Shown here piece by piece: positions 32,848 through 40,190 of a stretch of 40,190 nucleotides of DNA (its first letter is position 1; each line of letters begins with the position of its first letter). Source of the stretch: JAVKSM01 sp039583705 (GTDB taxonomy: Bacteria; Actinomycetota; Actinomycetes; Mycobacteriales; Pseudonocardiaceae); the NCBI GenBank assembly GCA_039583705.1, contig JAVKSM010000012.1, forward strand, positions 1 to 40,190, written 5' to 3'. Made by a program: the position numbers and the translations under genes. The notes beneath the pieces were generated by a model that was not told the origin of the DNA, ran no database searches, and worked only from the letters and a program-made list of their open reading frames with translations.

Positions 32848-33560
32848 CCCTTCGCGGTGACCGTCGTGATCCGGTTGGCGAGCATCGTCACGAACGGCGG
32901 GCGGTCCTGGTGGGTCGTCTCCCAGGCCAGCAGTTCCTCGAGCGCCGCCAGCGACAGCATGCGCAGCCGGGCGCGGAGCTGGGCGATGGTCAGCGTGTCA
33001 TAGTTGCGCAGCGCCCGCGGGCCGGGTTGCTGCTGGGCGGCTGGATCCCCACCGGCCGGATCCCTCCCGGCCGGCTCCTCCCCGGCTGGACCGAGCACGG
33101 CCCCGTCCCGCCCGGCCAGCGGGTCGCGGCGGCCGTTGGCCGAGCGCTCCGGCTGCGGCACGGTCTCCTGGTACCCCTCGGTCTCGTGGTACCCCTCGGT
33201 CTCGTGATACCCGTCGCTGTCGGAGGGATCGTCGCTGTCGGAGGGATCGTCGCTGTGGCCGGAATCCTCGCTGGCGAGTCGGTACGCGTCGACGTCGCGG
33301 TCGGCGTCAGGCGCCGGCTCGTCGTCATCGAAGACGGCCCACTCGGGCGTCTCGGGGATTCCCCGCAGCGAGCTCAGGGCCTGATCGCCCTTGATTGCGA
33401 GTGCGGTGACCCGCTGCTGCACCCGCATGGACACCTGCAGCACCTTGCTCACCGTGGTCACCGGTAGGCCGGCGATGACCCGGGGTAGGTCCCGGCTCTG
33501 GTCGAGGGCCGTGGCCACGAGTCCGGCGGCCACCCGGACCGCCATCGGTAGGGCTCCCAT
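32844..33560 (-). CDS. Lipid droplet-associated protein homologue (Rv1109c-like) with acidic repeats
   Basis: 238 residues from ATG 33558-33560, with CAGGCT 6 bases upstream on the minus strand; longer frames are rejected. The N-terminal 70 residues are amphipathic (VRVAAGLVATALDQSRDLP, VSKVLQVSMRVQQRVT). A central disordered acidic region carries 18-base repeats (SDDPSD and GYHETE units). The C-terminal part, YDTLTIAQLRARLRMLSLAA then LEELLAWETTHQDRPPF, is the conserved helix pair of this actinobacterial family. Homologues have been linked to lipid droplets. It is the first gene of an operon with xseA and xseB. Confidence 0.8.
   Translation of the reverse strand: MGALPMAVRVAAGLVATALDQSRDLPRVIAGLPVTTVSKVLQVSMRVQQRVTALAIKGDQALSSLRGIPETPEWAVFDDDEPAPDADRDVDAYRLASEDSGHSDDPSDSDDPSDSDGYHETEGYHETEGYQETVPQPERSANGRRDPLAGRDGAVLGPAGEEPAGRDPAGGDPAAQQQPGPRALRNYDTLTIAQLRARLRMLSLAALEELLAWETTHQDRPPFVTMLANRITTVTAKG
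33162..33269 (-). repeat. Six 18-base in-frame repeat units (two families of three)
   Basis: Units of 18 bases start at 33162, 33180 and 33198 (GGTCTC.TG.TACCC.TC type) and at 33216, 33234 and 33252 (GCTGTCGGAGGGATCGTC type; the first two are identical). Translated on the minus strand they give GYHETE-like and SDDPSD-like hexapeptides. Copy number is likely variable between strains. Confidence 0.85.
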
Positions 33561-33625
33561 ACCACTAGCCTGCCGCACGCCACGGACGGGTGCGAACGGG
33601 CACCTGCCATTGCGGCGGGAGGCCG

Positions 33626-33631
33626 TAGGGT
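33626..33631 (+). promoter_or_regulatory. Leaderless promoter -10 (TAGGGT, 6 bases before ATG)
   Basis: TAGGGT is followed by GGAGCC and the ispH ATG at 33638. GGAG is only 2 bases from the ATG, too close for a normal ribosome site, so a leaderless transcript is preferred. Confidence 0.5.
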
Positions 33632-33637
33632 GGAGCC

Positions 33638-34603
33638 ATGTCGGGAGCAACCAAGCGCGTGCTGCTGGCCAAGCCGCGTGGCTACTGTGCCGGCGTTGAC
33701 CGGGCGGTCGTCGCGGTGGAGAAGGCGTTGCAGACCTACGGTCCACCGGTCTACGTCCGCAAGCAGATCGTCCACAACAAGCACGTCGTGGCGACGCTGG
33801 AGCAGCGCGGTGCGGTGTTCGTCGAGGAGACCGACGAGGTGCCGCCGGGCGCCATCGTGGTGTTCTCGGCGCACGGGGTGGCGCCAGTGGTGCACGAGCA
33901 GGCCAGCGCCCGCGGTCTGAAGACGATCGACGCGACGTGCCCGTTGGTCACCAAGGTGCACCAGGAGGCCAAGCGGTTCGCCCGCGACGACTTCGACGTG
34001 CTGCTCATCGGCCACGCCGGGCATGAAGAGGTCGAGGGCACCTCCGGTGAGGCCCCGGAGCACATCCAGCTCGTGGACGGGCCCGGGGGCGTCGAGCGGG
34101 TCACGGTGCGCGATCCCTCCAAGGTGGTGTGGCTGTCCCAGACGACGTTGTCCATGGACGAGACGATGGAGACGGTGGCCGCGCTCAAGACCCGGTTCCC
34201 GACGCTGCAGGATCCCCCCAGCGACGACATCTGCTACGCCACCCAGAACCGGCAGGTCGCCGTCAAGGCGATGGCCGCCGACTGCGACCTGGTGATCGTC
34301 GTGGGTTCGCAGAACTCGTCGAACTCGCAGCGGCTGGTCGAGGTCGCGCTGGCTGCCGGGGCACGGTCGGCCCATCTGGTCGACTTCGCCTGCGAGATCG
34401 ACGAAGCCTGGCTCGCGGGGGTGTCGACGGTCGGGGTGACCAGCGGCGCGTCGGTGCCCGAGCTGCTCGTGACCGGGGTCCTGGACTGGCTGGCGCAGCG
34501 CGGCTGGATGGAGATACAGGAGATCACTACCGCCGACGAGAAGCTGATCTTCTCGCTACCCCGGGCACTCAAGCGGGACATGCGGGCCGGCAGCGCGAGC
34601 TGA
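33638..34603 (+). CDS. ispH: 4-hydroxy-3-methylbut-2-enyl diphosphate reductase
   Basis: 321 residues. The three iron-sulfur ligands are Cys17 (KPRGYCAGV), Cys101 (IDATCPLV) and Cys199 (DICYATQNRQ). HNKHVV, GHAGHEEVEGT and VGSQNSSNSQRL are also conserved. It performs the last MEP-pathway step, giving isopentenyl and dimethylallyl diphosphate; the cis-prenyltransferase encoded at 20106 would use the product. Rv1110 (lytB2) counterpart. Confidence 0.96.
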   Translation: MSGATKRVLLAKPRGYCAGVDRAVVAVEKALQTYGPPVYVRKQIVHNKHVVATLEQRGAVFVEETDEVPPGAIVVFSAHGVAPVVHEQASARGLKTIDATCPLVTKVHQEAKRFARDDFDVLLIGHAGHEEVEGTSGEAPEHIQLVDGPGGVERVTVRDPSKVVWLSQTTLSMDETMETVAALKTRFPTLQDPPSDDICYATQNRQVAVKAMAADCDLVIVVGSQNSSNSQRLVEVALAAGARSAHLVDFACEIDEAWLAGVSTVGVTSGASVPELLVTGVLDWLAQRGWMEIQEITTADEKLIFSLPRALKRDMRAGSAS

Positions 34604-34626
34604 CGGCAGCGCGAACCTGACGGCGG

Positions 34627-35349
34627 TCAGCGGCGATCCGTCGGGCGTCCGGTAGTTCGGGGCGGCACCTGCGGGCCAGCGTGACGCTGCGGCGTCCGGG
34701 AGCCGGACTGACCCCGCGCCCCGGAGTGGCGCTGTGGCAGCGCAGGGCCGGGGTCGCGGTGCGGCATTCGGGGATCGGGGTCGCGGCGCGGCGTCCGAGG
34801 GCCGGGATCCTGCGGCACCCAGGCGCCGGTCTGACGCGATCTCGCCGGTGAATTCGGGTTCCGCGGCGTTCTCAGGCGCCGGCCTCGGACAGACTGTGAC
34901 GGCCGTTGCAGGCGCACCCGAACGGAGCCCACCACCAGGGTGACGCCAATGGTGACCGCCATCGTCGGGAAGCCGTTGAGCAGCGGCGAACCCACCGCGA
35001 TCAGCTTGGTGACCAGCCCCCCGGTCGGCAGGGAGCCGGAGGCGAGGACCACCAGAGGAACCGCCGCGGCGAGCAGCAGCGGCGGCTGCACCATCGGCCC
35101 GAACAAGCCACGTCGCTGCACCCAGCACACCGCGAGCACGCAGCCGCAGAAGTAGAGGATCTCGAAGACCACTCCGAGGTTGCGGGTGCGTTGCAGGTCG
35201 ATGAACACGCCGAGGGTGGTCAGCGCCGTGGCCAGCAGGACCGCCACCCACCACGACAGGCCCCGGACGCCGGCCATGATCGAGCGCTCGGCCATCGGGA
35301 CCTCGTCGGCGTGCCCGTGCCCCGACGTGCGCTCGGCGGCCCGTGTCAC
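34627..35349 (-). CDS. DUF6542-like integral membrane protein (Rv1111c-like)
   Basis: 240 residues. Its GTG start overlaps the rmuC stop by 4 bases; an internal ATG (MAERSIMAG) is an alternative. There are about four hydrophobic segments in residues 25-145 (LSWWVAVLLATALTTLGVFI, LGVVFEILYFCGCVLAVCW, PPLLLAAAVPLVVLAS, FPTMAVTIGVTLVVGSV). A basic, Pro/Arg-rich low-complexity tail of about 90 residues with DPGP, PHRDP and RTPQRH elements follows and is probably cytoplasmic and disordered. The function is unknown. Confidence 0.8.
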   Translation of the reverse strand: MTRAAERTSGHGHADEVPMAERSIMAGVRGLSWWVAVLLATALTTLGVFIDLQRTRNLGVVFEILYFCGCVLAVCWVQRRGLFGPMVQPPLLLAAAVPLVVLASGSLPTGGLVTKLIAVGSPLLNGFPTMAVTIGVTLVVGSVRVRLQRPSQSVRGRRLRTPRNPNSPARSRQTGAWVPQDPGPRTPRRDPDPRMPHRDPGPALPQRHSGARGQSGSRTPQRHAGPQVPPRTTGRPTDRR

Positions 35350-36878
35350 TCGTTCACGGTAGCCCGTGGGCTCTCCAGCGCGACCAGCGCGTCCGCGGCA
35401 CTCGCGACCAGTTCCGGCGCCTGCACCCGGCGCGCCGCCCGCTCGACCTGAACGGGGACGTCGAGCCCGTCGTCGGTGACCTGCAGGTCGGCGAAGCGCC
35501 GGGCGGTGACGAGCACCCGCGACTCCACCGAGCTGACGGTCCGGTTGTAGGAGTCGACGGCGGAGTCGAGCTGGCGACCGAGCTTGGCCAGGTGGGAGCC
35601 CATCGTCGCGAGCCGGGCATGCAGCTCCCGGCCCAGCGCGTGCACCTGCGCCGCGTTGTGCGCCAGCGCCTCCTGCCGCCAGGTGTAGGCGACGGTGCGC
35701 AGCAGCGCGATGAGCGTGGTCGGGGTGGCGACCACGACGTTGCGTTCGAACGCGTGCTCGAGCAGCCCGGGGTCGGCCTGCAGCGCGGCCTCGAGGAACG
35801 GGTCGCCGGGCACGAACAGGACGACGAACTCCGGGCTGGGCTCGAAGTGCCGCCAGTAGGACTTGCCGGCCAGCGCGTCGACGTGCGCTCCCAACTGCCG
35901 GGCGTGGGCCGCCATCCGCTCGTTGCGGCTGGCCTCGTCACGCGCCTCCACGGCCTCCAGGTAGGCGGCGAAGGGCACCTTGGCGTCGACGACGACCTGC
36001 TTGCCGCCGGCCAGGTGCACGACCAGGTCCGGGCGGATCCTGCTGTCCTCGTCGCCGTCAGCGCCGAGGGCGACGACCTGCCGGCTGAAGTCGCAGTGCT
36101 CCACCATCCCCGCGAGCTGCACCACCCGCTCGAGCTGCACCTCACCCCAGCGGCCCCGGACCTGCGGGGCGCGCAGCGCAGTGACCAGCGCCCTGGTCTC
36201 GGCCTGTAGCTGCTCGGAGCTGCGGTGCATCGCGCCGACCTGTTCGCGCAGGCCGGCATACGCCGACTCGCGGTCCTTCTCGACACTGCGCAACTGGCCC
36301 TCCACCCGGTGCAGGGTCTTGGCCACCGGGTCGAGCAGGGCCTCCAAGGCGCGGGAACGGGCCGCGACGTCGCCCTGGGCCTGCGCGGACAACGCCGCCG
36401 TCGCCTCCTTGATCCGGGCCTCCGCCAGCCGCACGAACGCCTCGTTGTTGACCGAGAGGGCGTCGGCCGACAGCGCCCGGAAAGCCTCGCGCAGCTCCTC
36501 GTCCCGGCGGGCGAGCAGCCGTTCCCGATCGGCGCCGGCCCGCTCCTGCGCAGCCAGCGCGGCCTGGGCGGCGGCAGCCTCGGTCTCAGCGGTGCGGGCC
36601 CGGCCTGCCTCGGCGGCAGCCGTGGCCCTGGACTCCTCGGCGCGGGCCGCGAGCCCGTCGCGCTCGGCCCGCAGCCCCGCGTGCTCCGACCGGAGCCCGG
36701 CGAGATCGGACTGGACCGCCGCGAGCTGTGCGGCGGCGACCCGGCCGGCCTCGGCCGCAAGCCGGCCGGCCTCGGCCGCGGACGCGCGTGATCGGGCGGT
36801 GGCAGCCAGCCAGGCGACCAGCGCCCCGGCGGCGGCCCCGGCGAGCAGGGCGAGCAGGACCGCTGCCGTTTCAGTCAT
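35346..36878 (-). CDS. rmuC: DNA recombination protein RmuC homologue
   Basis: 510 residues from ATG 36876-36878; the longer open frame is not supported. There is an N-terminal membrane anchor (VLLALLAGAAAGALVAWLAA), an Ala/Glu/Arg-rich coiled coil to about residue 190, and then the RmuC nuclease-like core: RGRWGEVQLERVVQLAGM, DLVVHLAGGKQVVVDAKVPF and FVVLFVPGDPFLEAAL. RmuC limits DNA inversions between short repeats in E. coli; its biochemistry is unsettled. CACCCT lies 6 bases before the start on the minus strand. It forms an operon with the DUF6542 gene. Confidence 0.93.
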   Translation of the reverse strand: MTETAAVLLALLAGAAAGALVAWLAATARSRASAAEAGRLAAEAGRVAAAQLAAVQSDLAGLRSEHAGLRAERDGLAARAEESRATAAAEAGRARTAETEAAAAQAALAAQERAGADRERLLARRDEELREAFRALSADALSVNNEAFVRLAEARIKEATAALSAQAQGDVAARSRALEALLDPVAKTLHRVEGQLRSVEKDRESAYAGLREQVGAMHRSSEQLQAETRALVTALRAPQVRGRWGEVQLERVVQLAGMVEHCDFSRQVVALGADGDEDSRIRPDLVVHLAGGKQVVVDAKVPFAAYLEAVEARDEASRNERMAAHARQLGAHVDALAGKSYWRHFEPSPEFVVLFVPGDPFLEAALQADPGLLEHAFERNVVVATPTTLIALLRTVAYTWRQEALAHNAAQVHALGRELHARLATMGSHLAKLGRQLDSAVDSYNRTVSSVESRVLVTARRFADLQVTDDGLDVPVQVERAARRVQAPELVASAADALVALESPRATVNE

Positions 36879-36880
36879 GG

Positions 36881-36905
36881 CGTCAGGGTGCACCAACGCC
36901 TGACG
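36881..36905. promoter_or_regulatory. Inverted repeat between ogt and rmuC
   Basis: CGTCAGG (36881-36887) and CCTGACG (36899-36905) form a perfect 7-base-pair inverted repeat with an 11-base centre. It lies after the ogt stop and covers the presumed rmuC -10 (CACCCT), so it may be a terminator for ogt, an operator for rmuC, or both. Confidence 0.4.
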
Positions 36906-36912
36906 GTTCGGG

Positions 36913-37458
36913 TCACGACGCGCCGGACTCGTAGGACTCGTGTGCGAGCAGCCAGCGCTTGACCGGCAGACCCCAGCGGAACCCGCCGAGCCCGCCGCCG
37001 CTGCGCAGCACCCGGTGGCAGGGCACGAACAGCGCCGCGGCGTTGCCCGCGCAGACCGCAGCCGCGGCGCGGATCGCCTGCGGGCGCCCGGCCTTGGCGG
37101 CGAGCTCGGTGTAGCTGATCGGGGCGCCGGCCGGGACCGTCCGGAGCACCTCCCAGGCGTGACGGACGAACTCGCCGGAATGTTGCCGGACCGGCACCCT
37201 GTCCACCGCGGACAGCTCGCCACGATGGTAGGCACGCACCGCGGCGGTCACCGGCCCGATGTCGGACCGGGCGGTGAGGTGGGCCGGACGCAGGGAGCGG
37301 TGCACCCGCGCCAGCAACTCGCCGACATCGCCGGTCCAGCCGGCCGCCAGCACCGCGCCGTCGGCGTCGACGACCACGGTGAACGGGCCGACGGGGGTCT
37401 GGACAGTGGATTGGTGGGCCTCGGGTCGGTGGGCCTCGGGTCGGTGGGCCTCGGTCAT
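36913..37458 (-). CDS. ogt: Methylated-DNA-[protein]-cysteine S-methyltransferase
   Basis: 181 residues from ATG 37456-37458, preceded by GAGGAGGA and overlapping the alkA stop by 4 bases. The acceptor motif is VPCHRVL (Cys147), with the DNA-binding helix and arginine finger region SYTELAAKAGRPQAIRAAAA before it and GGFRWGLPVKRWLL after. It removes O6-alkyl groups from guanine in a suicide reaction. The N-terminal tail HRPEAHRPEAHQ comes from a 15-base tandem triplication. The operon with alkA makes a direct-reversal plus base-excision unit for alkylation damage. Confidence 0.95.
   Translation of the reverse strand: MTEAHRPEAHRPEAHQSTVQTPVGPFTVVVDADGAVLAAGWTGDVGELLARVHRSLRPAHLTARSDIGPVTAAVRAYHRGELSAVDRVPVRQHSGEFVRHAWEVLRTVPAGAPISYTELAAKAGRPQAIRAAAAVCAGNAAALFVPCHRVLRSGGGLGGFRWGLPVKRWLLAHESYESGAS
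37413..37457 (-). repeat. Three 15-base tandem repeats at the ogt start
   Basis: GGTGGGCCTCGGGTC units at 37413-37427 and 37428-37442 and a variant at 37443-37457. They encode repeated EAHRP on the minus strand. Confidence 0.8.
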
Positions 37459-38945
37459 GCCGTCCTCCTCTGAAGGTCCGTGGTGACGGTGGCGGCGGCG
37501 CGCCACAGGTGCATCCCGGCGTAGGAGCGCCACGGTCGCCACCGTCGACCGTGCCGCGCCAGGGCGTCCGGGGTGGCTGGCAGGCCAAGTGCCGCGGCGC
37601 CGCGACGCAGCGCCCCGTCGGTGGCCAACAGCTCGTCGGGGGCGCGGAGCAGCCGCAGGGTGACGTAGCGGGCGGTCCACGGCCCGAGCCCCGGCAGGGC
37701 TGTCAGCCTCGACGCCAGGTCGTCCCCGGATAGTCCGATGTGGACGGTGAGCTCGCCCGCGGCGACGCCGCGGGCGAGGCCGAGCACGGCTTCAGCGCGG
37801 CGGCGAGGTCCGGTGAGTACCTCCCCGCCGTGCTCCGCGACCGCCTCGGCGGTGGGGAACAGGTGGGTGAGCGGGCCGTCCGGGCTGGGCAGCCGTTCGC
37901 CCAGCGCGGCCACCAGCCGGGTGACGGCGGTGCGGGCCGCGGCCACCGACACCTGCTGGCCGAGCACCGCCCGCAGCAGGGTCTCGGTGCCCTCAGCCGT
38001 GTCCGTGCTGCCAGGGATCCGGATGCCGGGGGTTGCCCGCACGGTCTCCGCCAGCGCCGGGTCGGCTCCGAGCGCCTCGTCGACGGCCGCCGGGTCCGCG
38101 TCGAGGTCGAGCAGGCGTCTGGTACGGCAGACGGCGGTGGCGAGGTCGCGCAGATCGGTCAGCCGCAGCACGGCATGCACGTGGCCGGCGTCGGGGCGCA
38201 GCGCGACAGTCGCCGGGCCGTGCGGCAGCCGCACCGTTCGGGCGTAGCACTGCGCCGTCGCGTGTTCGACACCCGGTACCGCGCGGGCGGCGAGGAACGC
38301 GAGCAGGCCGGCGGCGTCCAGCGGGGGGCGGAACGGCAGCCGCAGTGCGATGGTGCCGGGGGTGGTCGCGGGCTGGCGCCGCCGGCGGGCCTCGCCGCGC
38401 AGCACCGTCGGGGCGACGCCGTAGACCGCGCGCACGGTGTCGTTGAACTGCCGCACGCTGGCGAACCCGGCGGCGAAGGCGACGTCGGCCATGCCCAGTG
38501 TCGTGGACTCGACGAGCAGCCGGGCGGCCTGTGCCCGATGTGCCCTGGCGAGCGCAAGCGGCCCGGCGCCCAGCTCGGCAGTCAGCACGCGGGAGAGGTG
38601 GCGCGGCGAGTAGCCCAGCCGAGCGGCCAACCCGGGCACCCCCTCCCGCTCCACCACGCCGTCGGTGATCAGTCGCATTGCCCTGGCTGCCAGGTCGGCG
38701 CGGGTGTCCCAATCGGGGGAGCCGGGCACCGCGTCGGGCAGGCAGCGCCGGCACGCCCGGTACCCGCGCTGTTGGGCGGCGGCCGCGGTGGGAAAGAACT
38801 CGACGTTGTGCCGCTTGGGTGCCAGTGCCGGGCAGGACGGCCGGCAGTAGATGCCGGTCGTGCGGACGGCGGTCACGAAGCAGCCGTCGAAGCGGGTGTC
38901 GCGAGCGGTGACGGCGCGGTAGGCACGGTCGGTGTCGAGCGGCAC
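37455..38945 (-). CDS. alkA: Ada-AlkA fusion: methyl-sensing regulator and 3-methyladenine DNA glycosylase II
   Basis: 496 residues from the GTG at 38943-38945, the same length as the M. tuberculosis AdaA-AlkA protein. CAGCAT lies 7 bases before this start, although the frame is open to 38999. Residues 1-75 are the Ada zinc domain with Cys34, Cys38, Cys65 and Cys68 (TTGIYCRPSC, ACRRC). An AraC-type helix-turn-helix follows (about 85-185: VPGLAARLGYSPRHLSRVL). The AlkA part contains the helix-hairpin-helix LPGLGPWTARYVTLRLL and the catalytic Asp in LATDGALRRGA. Methylation of the Ada cysteine should switch on its own operon; the C-terminus excises alkylated purines. Confidence 0.92.
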   Translation of the reverse strand: MPLDTDRAYRAVTARDTRFDGCFVTAVRTTGIYCRPSCPALAPKRHNVEFFPTAAAAQQRGYRACRRCLPDAVPGSPDWDTRADLAARAMRLITDGVVEREGVPGLAARLGYSPRHLSRVLTAELGAGPLALARAHRAQAARLLVESTTLGMADVAFAAGFASVRQFNDTVRAVYGVAPTVLRGEARRRRQPATTPGTIALRLPFRPPLDAAGLLAFLAARAVPGVEHATAQCYARTVRLPHGPATVALRPDAGHVHAVLRLTDLRDLATAVCRTRRLLDLDADPAAVDEALGADPALAETVRATPGIRIPGSTDTAEGTETLLRAVLGQQVSVAAARTAVTRLVAALGERLPSPDGPLTHLFPTAEAVAEHGGEVLTGPRRRAEAVLGLARGVAAGELTVHIGLSGDDLASRLTALPGLGPWTARYVTLRLLRAPDELLATDGALRRGAAALGLPATPDALARHGRRWRPWRSYAGMHLWRAAATVTTDLQRRTA

Positions 38946-39036
38946 GCCGTCGATGCTGCCACCCCTGGCGGTCCGTATCCGGCGGGAATCGGCCACCACG
39001 CTCCCCGGCGGCCGACCCGGTCACCCGGTCACACAG

Positions 39037-39058
39037 GGCCGCCGGTGCGCCGGCGGCC
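39037..39058. promoter_or_regulatory. Perfect 9-base-pair palindrome in the alkA-ychF divergent region
   Basis: GGCCGCCGG (39037-39045), loop TGCG, CCGGCGGCC (39050-39058). It ends 5 bases before the ychF -10 and covers its -35 position. No gene reads into it from either side, so a terminator role is unlikely and an operator or cruciform is more plausible. Confidence 0.5.
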
Positions 39059-39063
39059 TGGCC

Positions 39064-39069
39064 TAGGAT
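39064..39069 (+). promoter_or_regulatory. Leaderless promoter -10 (TAGGAT, 7 bases before GTG)
   Basis: TAGGAT is followed by CGAAGCA and the GTG of ychF at 39077. No ribosome binding site is seen. Confidence 0.6.
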
Positions 39070-39076
39070 CGAAGCA

Positions 39077-40150
39077 GTGAGCCTCACCCTCGGGATCGTG
39101 GGCCTGCCCAACGTCGGCAAGTCCACGGTGTTCAACGCGCTGACCCGCAGTGCGGTGCTGGCCGCGAACTATCCGTTCGCCACCATCGAGCCCAATATCG
39201 GTGTGGTCCCGCTGCCGGACTCGCGTCTGGACGTGCTGGCGAAGATTTTCCAGTCAGCGCGGGTCGTGCCGGCCACGGTGTCCTTCGTGGACATCGCGGG
39301 GATCGTCAGGGGAGCCTCCGAGGGCGCCGGGCTGGGCAACCAGTTCCTGGCGAACATCCGGGAGGCGAGCGCGATCTGCCAGGTGGTCCGGGTCTTCGGC
39401 GACCCCGACGTGGCGCACGTCGAGGGCAGGGTCGACCCCGCCGCCGACATTGCGGTCCTGGAGACCGAGCTCGTGCTGGCCGACCTGCAGACCCTTGACC
39501 GGACGCTGCCCCGCTTGGAGAAGGAGGCCCGCACCCGCGTCGAGCGGCGGCCGCTGCTCGAACTGGCCCGCCGGGCGAGGGCTGTACTCGACGACGGCCG
39601 CACGCTCGCCTCCGCCGGGATCGACCTCGCCCCGCTGCGTGAGCTGAGCCTGCTCACCACCAAGCCGTTCCTCTATGTGTTCAACGCCGACGAGACCATG
39701 CTCAGCGAGGAGACCAGGCGCAAGGAACTCGCCGAGCTCGTCGCGCCCGCGGACGCGGTGTTCCTCGACGCGAAGGTGGAGAGCGAGTTGCTGGAGCTGG
39801 ACGAGGACTCGGCCAGGGAGCTGCTGGAGTCGATCGGCCAGCCTGAGCCGGGGCTGTACGCGCTGGCCCGCGCCGGATTCCACACCCTCAAGCTGCAGAC
39901 CTACCTCACCGCCGGCCCCAAGGAGTCCCGCGCCTGGACGATCCCGGTCGGGGCCACCGCGCCGCAGGCCGCCGGTGTGATCCACACCGATTTCCAGCGC
40001 GGTTTCATCAAGGCCGAGGTCGTCTCCTACGACGACATCGTCGCGGCCGGTTCGATGGCCGCCGCGCGCGCCGCCGGCAAGGTGCGCATGGAGGGCAAGG
40101 ACTACGTCATGCGCGACGGCGACATCGTCGAGTTCCGCTTCAACGTGTAG
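39077..40150 (+). CDS. ychF: Redox-regulated ATPase/GTPase YchF
   Basis: 357 residues, family-typical. The P-loop is GLPNVGKST (from residue 9), with switch II FVDIAGIVRGASEGAGLGNQ, the NxxE-type specificity region FNADE, and the C-terminal TGS-like domain ending FHTDFQRGFIKAEVVSYDDI then GKDYVMRDGDIVEFRFNV. YchF/OLA1 proteins bind ribosomes and prefer ATP. Rv1112 counterpart, and the last gene of the conserved block. The remaining 40 bases to the window end hold no gene. Confidence 0.96.
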   Translation: MSLTLGIVGLPNVGKSTVFNALTRSAVLAANYPFATIEPNIGVVPLPDSRLDVLAKIFQSARVVPATVSFVDIAGIVRGASEGAGLGNQFLANIREASAICQVVRVFGDPDVAHVEGRVDPAADIAVLETELVLADLQTLDRTLPRLEKEARTRVERRPLLELARRARAVLDDGRTLASAGIDLAPLRELSLLTTKPFLYVFNADETMLSEETRRKELAELVAPADAVFLDAKVESELLELDEDSARELLESIGQPEPGLYALARAGFHTLKLQTYLTAGPKESRAWTIPVGATAPQAAGVIHTDFQRGFIKAEVVSYDDIVAAGSMAAARAAGKVRMEGKDYVMRDGDIVEFRFNV

Positions 40151-40190
40151 AGCAAGCTTGTTTATGCTGGTCACAGGCTCATAGCCTCCC

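Noticed and set aside
33162..33269. Regular 18-base repeats as a CRISPR array
   Set aside because: There are no spacers; the units are directly adjacent and in frame inside a coding gene.

Overview
The window comes from a very GC-rich actinobacterium. It encodes a mycothiol S-conjugate amidase (mca), a 2-Z type short-chain prenyl diphosphate synthase, a chaplin-like secreted protein, a PIN-PhoH protein and a WXG100/type VII-style toxin cassette. GTG starts are frequent. The gene order from about 14.3 kb to the right edge follows, with gaps, the conserved mycobacterial block greA - mca - small membrane protein - thioredoxin-domain protein - hemolysin III - prenyltransferase (Rv1080c-Rv1086 in M. 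tuberculosis), then phoH2, fum, glpX, DUF4245, xseB, xseA, lipid-droplet protein, ispH, DUF6542 and ychF (Rv1095-Rv1112). Together with the base composition this suggests a Pseudonocardiaceae-like organism; that placement is an inference. I saw no rRNA, tRNA, CRISPR array or complete insertion sequence.

Layout. 1-4.1 kb: lipid/acyl-CoA metabolism (truncated dienelactone hydrolase, FAS1-like dehydratase, acyl-CoA dehydrogenase) with a divergent TetR regulator and a STAS-HATPase fusion. 4.2-6.2 kb: a three-gene, translationally coupled, minus-strand cassette of WXG100-like protein, polymorphic toxin with a predicted cytidine-deaminase-fold tip, and unknown putative immunity protein. 6.3-6.8 kb: fragments of decayed genes (SRPBCC and MocR aminotransferase). 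6.9-11.3 kb: a second acyl-CoA dehydrogenase, a DrrAB-like ABC exporter, a FabG-like reductase and a MaoC hydratase. 11.3-14.3 kb: a small winged-helix-like protein, an SGNH esterase, a small membrane protein and threonine dehydratase. 14.3-20.9 kb: greA, divergent mca and the syntenic housekeeping genes, interrupted by a ribbon-helix-helix-like protein. 21-25.4 kb: chaplin-like protein, DUF885 peptidase, PfkB kinase and PhoH2. 25.4-31.4 kb: GuaB1, a decayed DNA ligase, fumarase, ferredoxin-NADP reductase, GlpX and DUF4245. 31.4-40.2 kb: lipid-droplet protein-xseA-xseB operon, ispH, rmuC-DUF6542 operon, alkA-ogt DNA alkylation repair operon and ychF.

Two themes run through the window. First, many genes lack a Shine-Dalgarno sequence and instead carry a TANNNT or CANNNT hexamer 6-8 bases before the start codon, the pattern of leaderless actinobacterial transcripts. 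Second, operons are tightly coupled by 4-base ATGA/GTGA overlaps (toxin cassette, lipid-droplet-xseAB, rmuC-DUF6542, alkA-ogt, DUF885-PfkB, mca-membrane protein). The best candidate for an undescribed system is the toxin-immunity cassette at 4184-6209.
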